Shown here piece after piece: positions 38,867-44,446 of a DNA stretch of 44,446 bases (its first letter is position 1; each line of letters starts with the position of its first letter). Origin of the DNA: Actinomycetes bacterium (GTDB lineage: Bacteria > Actinomycetota > Acidimicrobiia > Acidimicrobiales > Bog-793); NCBI GenBank assembly GCA_021796455.1, contig JAKACA010000006.1:1-44446 (forward strand), given 5' to 3'. Under the pieces are notes generated by a model. It ran no database searches and was not told where the DNA came from. It was given only the letters and a program-made list of their open reading frames with translations. The position numbers and the translations under genes were made by a program.

Positions 38867-39864
38867 CAGTCGTTCTCCCTGCGGAAGTGCGGCACATCGT
38901 GATGCTCGTCGCGCGTGCGCCGCTCGATCTCCTCTTCTTCTGCGAGCAGTCGCTCAAGTGCCTCGTCTCCGCCGGTGACCGCAGGCGGCGAGGTCGGCTG
39001 AACCGAGACCTCGGGGGTCTCGACGACCGCTGGTGCATCCGGCAGCTCGCCTTGTATCGCGGCAGCAACCTCGTCCGAGGCGCGGGATTCGACGTCGAGG
39101 CGTGATCCCGGCTCGCCGAGCTCCGGGCGACGGCGCCCTCCGCCGGCGCTCACAATCCGCCTGCGGACCTGACCCGAGGTCTCACCCACGGCCATGGCCA
39201 CCTCGCGAGAGATCTTCTCCTCACCCGAGACCTTGTAGGGCAGGATGTCACCTTTGTATATCCAAACTTTGATGCCAATACGACCTGTGCTTGTCCGCGC
39301 CTCACGAAACCCGTAGTCGATGTCTGCCCTCAGGGTGTGAAGCGGTACCCGTCCCTCCCGGTACGACTCCTTGCGGGCCATCTCGGACCCTCCGAGCCGA
39401 CCGGAGCACTGGACACGCACTCCCTGGGCACCAGCCTTCTGCACCGTCTGGATCGCCCGTTTCATTGCCCGGCGGAAGCTGATCCGGCGCGCCAGCTGGT
39501 CTGCAATGCCCTGGGCGATGAGGGCAGCCTCGAGCTCCGGCTGCTTTATCTCCTGGATGTTCAGCTGCACGTTGGCGTTGTGAGTTATGCGCCCCAGCTG
39601 GCGGCGGAGACGGTCGGCCTCGGCTCCCCGACGTCCGATGACAATTCCGGGGCGAGCAGTGTGCACGTCGACACGCAGCCGGTCGCGGGTACGTTCGATC
39701 TCGATCCGGCTCACTGCCGCGGCCTCGAGCTGGCGCGTGAGGTAGTCCCTCACCTTCCAGTCCTCGATCACCGAGTCCTGGTAGTTGCGATCGTCAAACC
39801 ATCGGGACTTCCAGTCGGTAGTGACACCAAGACGAAAGCCGTACGGGTTTACCTTCTGGCCCAT
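38866..39864 (-). CDS. rpsC: 30S ribosomal protein S3 with long acidic C-terminal extension
   Basis: [42 protein letters not shown]...[13 protein letters not shown], then ~110 aa of low-complexity tail. Confidence 0.98.
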   Translation of the reverse strand: MGQKVNPYGFRLGVTTDWKSRWFDDRNYQDSVIEDWKVRDYLTRQLEAAAVSRIEIERTRDRLRVDVHTARPGIVIGRRGAEADRLRRQLGRITHNANVQLNIQEIKQPELEAALIAQGIADQLARRISFRRAMKRAIQTVQKAGAQGVRVQCSGRLGGSEMARKESYREGRVPLHTLRADIDYGFREARTSTGRIGIKVWIYKGDILPYKVSGEEKISREVAMAVGETSGQVRRRIVSAGGGRRRPELGEPGSRLDVESRASDEVAAAIQGELPDAPAVVETPEVSVQPTSPPAVTGGDEALERLLAEEEEIERRTRDEHHDVPHFRREND

Positions 39865-40628
39865 CAGTTCTCCTCGCCATCGGACTCTTCGGCGCCCTCA
39901 CCGATCTCGATCGGCTCGCTGTCGGCACCGCTGTCGGTCGCTTCGGCGGTCTCGGCCTCCTCGGCATCCTCGGCATCCTGCTCTTGATGCTGCTGCTCTT
40001 CCTGGTCGAGGGCCATTCCGGCTTCAGCCTCGAGCTCGAGGTGATGGCTCGTGCTCGTTAGCAACCGCGCCTGCTCGAGAGCCTCGAGCGCCTCACTGCG
40101 AGGCGCTCCCTGCTCGCCATCTGTTGTAGTAGCGGTGGCCGTCGCGCCGGCAGGGCCCCCCGCGCTCGCAGCGACCCGGTTGCGCCGAAGTCCGCCTGCT
40201 ACGCGCCGCGCGCGGCGCTCCGACTGCTCAGCAGCCACGCGGGCACGTCGGCGTGCCAGCTGCTCGTCGGGCAGGCGGGAGAGTATGACCGTTATGTGAC
40301 ATGTCCGCTTGCGGACTCGGGTTGCCCGCCCCCGCGCTCTCGGCCGCCAGCGCTTGAGCGTTGCTCCTTCGTCGGCAAAGCACGCGGAGACGTACATCTC
40401 CTCAGGCTCGAGGCCATCATTATGGCGGGCGTTGGCCGCGGCTGAGCTCAGCAGCTTGCCGATCGCTTCAGCGACCCCCCGCTCACAGTGCTCGAGAATC
40501 TCGGTCGCGCGCCCGTAGTCCTGTCCCCGTATGAGGTTGAGAACCTCGCGCGCCTTGTAGGCCGAGACTCTCGAGTGCCGGAGGACCGCTCTCGTCCCAG
40601 GACGCTCGTTCGTCTTCACACCCGTCAT
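39864..40628 (-). CDS. rplV: 50S ribosomal protein L22 with ~140-aa Ala/Glu-rich acidic C-terminal extension
   Basis: [73 protein letters not shown]...[27 protein letters not shown] 40628 just after the rpsS stop. Confidence 0.95.
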   Translation of the reverse strand: MTGVKTNERPGTRAVLRHSRVSAYKAREVLNLIRGQDYGRATEILEHCERGVAEAIGKLLSSAAANARHNDGLEPEEMYVSACFADEGATLKRWRPRARGRATRVRKRTCHITVILSRLPDEQLARRRARVAAEQSERRARRVAGGLRRNRVAASAGGPAGATATATTTDGEQGAPRSEALEALEQARLLTSTSHHLELEAEAGMALDQEEQQHQEQDAEDAEEAETAEATDSGADSEPIEIGEGAEESDGEEN

Positions 40629-40629
40629 C

Positions 40630-40908
40630 TCAGCGCTTCCCAGCTCGCTCTTGGCCCGCGTGGAAGCGGAAAGTCCGAGTGGGTGCGAACTCGCCCAGCT
40701 TGTGGCCGACCATCGACTCTGTGATGTAGACGGGCACGTGCTTGCGGCCGTCATGAACCGCGATCGTGTGCCCGACCATGTCCGGAATGATCGTCGAGCG
40801 GCGCGACCAGGTCTTGACGACCCTCTTCTCGTTGCGGGCGTTCAGGCCGTCGACCTTCTTAAGGAGATGATCGTCGACGAATGGGCCCTTCTTCAGGCTG
40901 CGGGGCAT
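40630..40908 (-). CDS. rpsS: 30S ribosomal protein S19
   Basis: [80 protein letters not shown]. Confidence 0.99.
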   Translation of the reverse strand: MPRSLKKGPFVDDHLLKKVDGLNARNEKRVVKTWSRRSTIIPDMVGHTIAVHDGRKHVPVYITESMVGHKLGEFAPTRTFRFHAGQERAGKR

Positions 40909-40923
40909 GAGTTCTCCGGCACG

Positions 40924-41760
40924 CTAGCGGCGGGCGCCGCGACTGCGGCGCCGACGAATGATGAGCTGATCGGACGGACGGTGACGGTGGCGCGTGCGTC
41001 CCTCTGGCTTGCCCCAGGGCGACACGGGGTGCCTGCCGCCCGACGTCTTGCCCTCCCCACCGCCGAGGGGGTGGTCCACCGGGTTCATCGCGACTCCGCG
41101 GGTCTGGGGCCGGACTCCCTTCCAGCGGTTGCGGCCGGCCTTGCCGATCGAGATGAGCTCGGCCTCGGCATTGCCGACCTCCCCGAGGGTCGCCCTGCAG
41201 TCGATGGCCACACGACGCATCTCAGTCGAAGGCAGGCGAAGCGTTGCAAATGCACCTTCCTTGGCTACGAGCTGGACGCTCATACCCGCACCCCTGGCGA
41301 GCTTGCCCCCTCCACCGGGGCGCAGCTCCACGTTGTGCACAACGGATCCCACCGGGATGTAGCGCAGCTCCATCGCGTTGCCAGCACGGATATCGGCTCC
41401 CTGGCCGGACTGGAGCATGTCACCGACCGCCACTTTCCCGGGCGCCAAGATATAGCGCTTCTCACCGTCGAGATAGTGCAGCAGCGCGATACGCGCGTTG
41501 CGATTCGGGTCGTACTCGATAGCCGCGACTTTGGCGGGCACGCCATCTTTGTCCCGGCGGAAGTCGACTAACCGGTAGAGCTGCTTGTGGCCACCACCGC
41601 GGTGGCGGGCTGTCTTGCGGCCGTAGCTGTTCCGCCCACCAGTACCAGCCTTGGGCACGACGAGAGTGCGCTCAGGCCGCCCTTTGGTGATCTCGGCGAA
41701 GTCCGGCGCTGACTGGAAACGCCGCCCCGGGCTCGTGGGCTTTCGCTTGCGGAGTGCCAT
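40924..41760 (-). CDS. rplB: 50S ribosomal protein L2
   Basis: [37 protein letters not shown]...[48 protein letters not shown]. Confidence 0.98.
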   Translation of the reverse strand: MALRKRKPTSPGRRFQSAPDFAEITKGRPERTLVVPKAGTGGRNSYGRKTARHRGGGHKQLYRLVDFRRDKDGVPAKVAAIEYDPNRNARIALLHYLDGEKRYILAPGKVAVGDMLQSGQGADIRAGNAMELRYIPVGSVVHNVELRPGGGGKLARGAGMSVQLVAKEGAFATLRLPSTEMRRVAIDCRATLGEVGNAEAELISIGKAGRNRWKGVRPQTRGVAMNPVDHPLGGGEGKTSGGRHPVSPWGKPEGRTRHRHRPSDQLIIRRRRSRGARR

Positions 41761-41770
41761 CTCGTTCTCC

Positions 41771-42058
41771 TCAGGCCTCGAACAGCTCAATGCGGTCGCC
41801 GCCGACGAGGCGCACGATTGCCCGCTTGGTATCGGGACGGCGGCCGAGGGCCTGCGTCTTCTGCTGTCGCTTGCGCTTGCCCTTCCGGTTCATCGTGTTC
41901 ACGCTGGCGACCCTCACCCCAAACGACGACTGCACGGCATCGCGTATCTCGATCTTGTTGGCTCTCGGGTCCACGACAAAGACATAAGTCCCCGCGTCCA
42001 TGAGCGCATACGACTTCTCCGAGACGACCGGCTTCAGCAGGATCGGTTTGTCGCTCAC
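41771..42058 (-). CDS. rplW: 50S ribosomal protein L23
   Basis: [59 protein letters not shown]. Confidence 0.97.
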   Translation of the reverse strand: MSDKPILLKPVVSEKSYALMDAGTYVFVVDPRANKIEIRDAVQSSFGVRVASVNTMNRKGKRKRQQKTQALGRRPDTKRAIVRLVGGDRIELFEA

Positions 42059-42897
42059 TTCCCGCCCTCCTCGTCGTCAACGGCACCACTCGCCCGGCCG
42101 TCCTCGACTGGCACAGCGTCCTCGACTGGCACAGCGTCCTCGACTGGCACAGCGTCCTCGACTGGCACAGCGTCCTCGACTGGCACAGCGTCCTCGACTG
42201 GCACAGCGTCTGATCGGTCAAGTGTCGTTCGCTGCGAGCCCTCGACGACTGTCACCCCTCCAGGTACAGCCGTCGTCGCGAAGAGGACCCAGTCACTTGC
42301 GAGAACCTCGTACGCGCTCAACTGAGAAGTCTCGACGAGATGGACATTCGCCAGGTTGGAGAATGACCGCTCTGCGAGCATGTCGTCTGGCGAGAGAACG
42401 ACAAGCACTCGGCCTCCCAGACCGAGTGCCGTCAGTACTTTGACGGCGTCCTTGGTCTTTGGAACCTCGAATCTCCACGAATCTACGAGCCGCATCCTTC
42501 CTTCGCTCAGGCGGTCGGATAGGGCGCATGCGAGCGCCAGGCGGACCATCTTGCGAGGCGTGCGCTGCGCGTAGCTGCGGGGTTTCGGACCGAAAGCCAC
42601 GCCCCCGCCGGAGTACTGCGGGGCGCGGATGGTGCCCTGCCGGGCTCGCCCGGTTCCCTTCTGGCGGTATGGCTTGGCCCCACCGCCGGCAACCTCGGCG
42701 CGTGTCTTGGTCGAGTGAGTCCCCGACCGGCGTGCCGCTAGCTGAGCGGTCACTACCTGGTGCATGAGAGGAACGTTCGGGGGGACGCCGAACACCGCCG
42801 CGTCGAGGCTGACAGTGTCGACCACGTTGCCGTCGGTGTCGAAGCGGTCGATGGTCGCTTCGACCACCCTGTCTCGCTCGATCGTCTCGTTCGTCAT
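42055..42897 (-). CDS. rplD: 50S ribosomal protein L4 with C-terminal (DAVPVE)6 acidic repeat tail
   Basis: [72 protein letters not shown] overlap with rplC. Confidence 0.97.
   Translation of the reverse strand: MTNETIERDRVVEATIDRFDTDGNVVDTVSLDAAVFGVPPNVPLMHQVVTAQLAARRSGTHSTKTRAEVAGGGAKPYRQKGTGRARQGTIRAPQYSGGGVAFGPKPRSYAQRTPRKMVRLALACALSDRLSEGRMRLVDSWRFEVPKTKDAVKVLTALGLGGRVLVVLSPDDMLAERSFSNLANVHLVETSQLSAYEVLASDWVLFATTAVPGGVTVVEGSQRTTLDRSDAVPVEDAVPVEDAVPVEDAVPVEDAVPVEDAVPVEDGRASGAVDDEEGGK
42101..42208. repeat. Tandem repeat, six perfect copies of 18-bp tcctcgactggcacagcg
   Basis: Direct reading: 42101-42118, -42136, -42154, -42172, -42190, -42208; each copy identical. Confidence 0.98.
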
Positions 42898-43538
42898 CTT
42901 CTTCCAGCCTTCACCGCGTCGCGAATCAGGACCATCCCTCCTCGGGGCCCTGGCACGGCCCCCTTCACGAGGATCAGCTCTCTCTCCGGATCGGCTGCAA
43001 CGACCTCGAGGTTGAGCGTCGTCACCCGGCTGGCGCCCATGCGGCCGGCCATGCGGGTGCCCTTGAAGACCCGGGCGGGCGTGGCGCACCCTCCAATGGA
43101 GCCAGGTGCCCGGTGCTTCTTGTGGTTGCCGTGAGAACCGCCCTGGCCCTTGAAGTTGTGACGCTTCATGCCTCCGGCGAAGCCCTTACCCTTCGAGATC
43201 GCGGTTACATCGACCTTGTCTCCAGCAGTAAGGATGCCGGCATCCAGCTCCTGGCCGACCTCGTAACCGCTCGTGTCCTCCAGTCGCAGCTCGACGAGTC
43301 GCTTGCCGGGCTCGACGCCCGCGTGAGCAAAGACACCGCTCTCGGGTTTGTTGATCAAGCTCGCCCGCCTCTGGCCGTAGGTGACCTGCAGCGCGGAGTA
43401 GCCGGCGGCTTCAGGAGTCTTCACCGCGACGACACGGACAGGCGCGATCTTGACGACGGTCACGGGCACGACGCGCTGCGCGTCATCCCAGATCTGCGTC
43501 ATACCGACCTTCTCGCCGACGATCGCCTTCGTGGCCAT
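42894..43538 (-). CDS. rplC: 50S ribosomal protein L3
   Basis: MATKAIVGEKVGMTQIWDDAQRVVPVTVVKIAPVRVVAVKT...GKGFAGGMKRHNFKGQGGSHGNHKKHRAPGSIGGCATPARVFKGTRMAGRMG; the ORF extension to 43772 is unlikely to be coding. Confidence 0.97.
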   Translation of the reverse strand: MATKAIVGEKVGMTQIWDDAQRVVPVTVVKIAPVRVVAVKTPEAAGYSALQVTYGQRRASLINKPESGVFAHAGVEPGKRLVELRLEDTSGYEVGQELDAGILTAGDKVDVTAISKGKGFAGGMKRHNFKGQGGSHGNHKKHRAPGSIGGCATPARVFKGTRMAGRMGASRVTTLNLEVVAADPERELILVKGAVPGPRGGMVLIRDAVKAGRR

Positions 43539-43670
43539 CTCGTGTGCCGTCCCTTGTAGATGTCTCATGACGGCCCTGTCGTGCCCCGGGGAAAGGCACG
43601 CGGCGGCACCGGCCTTGGGACCGGCTCCTTCACGCACGTCCCGGACGGAGGCCGCCCCATATCGTGCAGA

Positions 43671-43700
43671 CGCTCCGCCCGGAGTCACCGGGGCGGAGCG
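43671..43700. promoter_or_regulatory. Perfect 10-bp stem-loop in the rplC leader
   Basis: cgctccgccc (43671-43680) / gggcggagcg (43691-43700), 10-nt loop. Confidence 0.6.
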
Positions 43701-43785
43701 CTCTTTCAGCTGCCGAGAGGTCCCCCGCTGCGGGGCGCTCCCGGACGTCACAACCTCGGGCATGAAGCCCAACTGCCAAGCAACG

Positions 43786-43813
43786 ACTATAGCAGCCCCG
43801 CGGACAGCGTGAA
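43786..43813 (-). promoter_or_regulatory. Candidate internal promoter upstream of rplC (-35 TTCACG, 16 nt, extended -10 TGCTATAGT)
   Basis: Minus strand gattcacgctgtccgcggggctgctatagtcg. Confidence 0.45.
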
Positions 43814-43854
43814 TCGGGCGACACCGGGCGCTGCCCCGCGTCGCTCACCAGCCA

Positions 43855-44178
43855 CTAGGAGGTGATCTTTATCTCGATGTCGACGCCAGCGGGCAGATCC
43901 AGCCTCTGGAGTGAGTCGACGGTCTTCGGCGTGTGCTCGACTATGTCGACAAGCCGCTTGTGGATCCGCATCTCGAAATGCTCTCTGCTGTCTTTGTACT
44001 TGTGCGGGGAACGGATCACCGTGTAGCGGTGCTTCTCCGTGGGCAGCGGCACCGGGCCCCTCACCTTGGCCTGCGTCCTCAGGACCGTCTCGACGATCTT
44101 CTTGGTCGACTGATCGATGATCTCGTGATCGTACGCCTTGAGACGGATCCGAATCCGCTGGCGGGTGCCTTCTGCCAT
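43855..44178 (-). CDS. rpsJ: 30S ribosomal protein S10
   Basis: [72 protein letters not shown]. Confidence 0.99.
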   Translation of the reverse strand: MAEGTRQRIRIRLKAYDHEIIDQSTKKIVETVLRTQAKVRGPVPLPTEKHRYTVIRSPHKYKDSREHFEMRIHKRLVDIVEHTPKTVDSLQRLDLPAGVDIEIKITS

Positions 44179-44198
44179 CTTGTCGTCGCCCCCGCCGG

Positions 44199-44446
44199 CT
44201 ACTTGAGGATCTTCGTGACCCGGCCGGCGCCGACAGTGCGGCCGCCTTCCCGGATGGCAAAACGCAAGCCTTCGTCCATGGCTATCGGTTTGCCCAACTC
44301 GACGACCATCGGAGTGTTGTCCCCCGGCATGACCATCTCGGTGCCCTCAGGCAGAGCGATGGTGCCCGTGACGTCGGTCGTGCGGAAGTAGAACTGCGGC
44401 CGGTAGTTCGAGAAGAACGGCTTGTGGCGACCGCCTTCCTCCTTCG
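44199..44446 (-). CDS. tuf: Elongation factor Tu, C-terminal fragment (N-terminus beyond window)
   Basis: [81 protein letters not shown]. Confidence 0.98.
   Translation of the reverse strand, partial: KEEGGRHKPFFSNYRPQFYFRTTDVTGTIALPEGTEMVMPGDNTPMVVELGKPIAMDEGLRFAIREGGRTVGAGRVTKILK

Noticed and set aside
42101-42208. CRISPR-like array
   Set aside because: The 18-bp units are contiguous with no spacers and are in frame inside rplD, so this is a coding tandem repeat.
43539-43772. N-terminal extension of the rplC ORF (MGFMPEVVTSGS...)
   Set aside because: L3 homology begins at MATKAIVGEKVGMTQ; the upstream sequence is better read as leader RNA with hairpins.

Overview
This is a 44.4-kb, GC-rich chromosomal window from an actinobacterium. 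The gene order and the WWxASDGxWY motif protein suggest an Acidimicrobiia-like lineage, which is an inference. Almost everything lies on the minus strand. Reading from high to low coordinate: tuf (partial) - rpsJ - rplC - rplD - rplW - rplB - rpsS - rplV - rpsC - rplP - rpmC - rpsQ - rplN - rplX - rplE - rpsN - rpsH - rplF - rplR - rpsE - rpmD - rplO - secY - adk - map - infA - rpmJ - rpsM - rpsK - rpsD - rpoA - rplQ - truA - rplM - rpsI - glmM - glmS - acpS - nnrD/E - alr - type-4 UDG - tsaE - tsaB - rimI - tsaD - groES - groEL - DUF2142-like membrane protein - guaB3-like - pcrA/uvrD - (plus-strand GT-C-like membrane protein) - B12-binding mutase subunit - sucC - sucD - ilvA - (plus-strand WWxASDGxWY protein) - purN - purH (partial). 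No rRNA, tRNA, CRISPR array, transposon or prophage was recognised. No wholly new multi-gene system is evident. The items most worth a second look are: (1) a 21-bp-arm perfect inverted repeat flanked by a 23-bp perfect direct repeat at the truA start; (2) six perfect 18-bp tandem repeats encoding (DAVPVE)6 in the L4 C-terminus; (3) a ~316-nt rpsJ-rplC gap with a candidate internal promoter and hairpin leader; (4) two CIRCE operators spaced 42 bp apart upstream of groES; (5) a probable CTG start for infA; (6) a GuaB3-like protein with Asp in place of the IMPDH/GMPR catalytic Cys; (7) an H-to-L substitution in the conserved DHPHGGGEG motif of L2; (8) acidic C-terminal extensions on L22, S3 and L4; and (9) a tandem WWxASDGxWY protein with a C-terminal TM helix.
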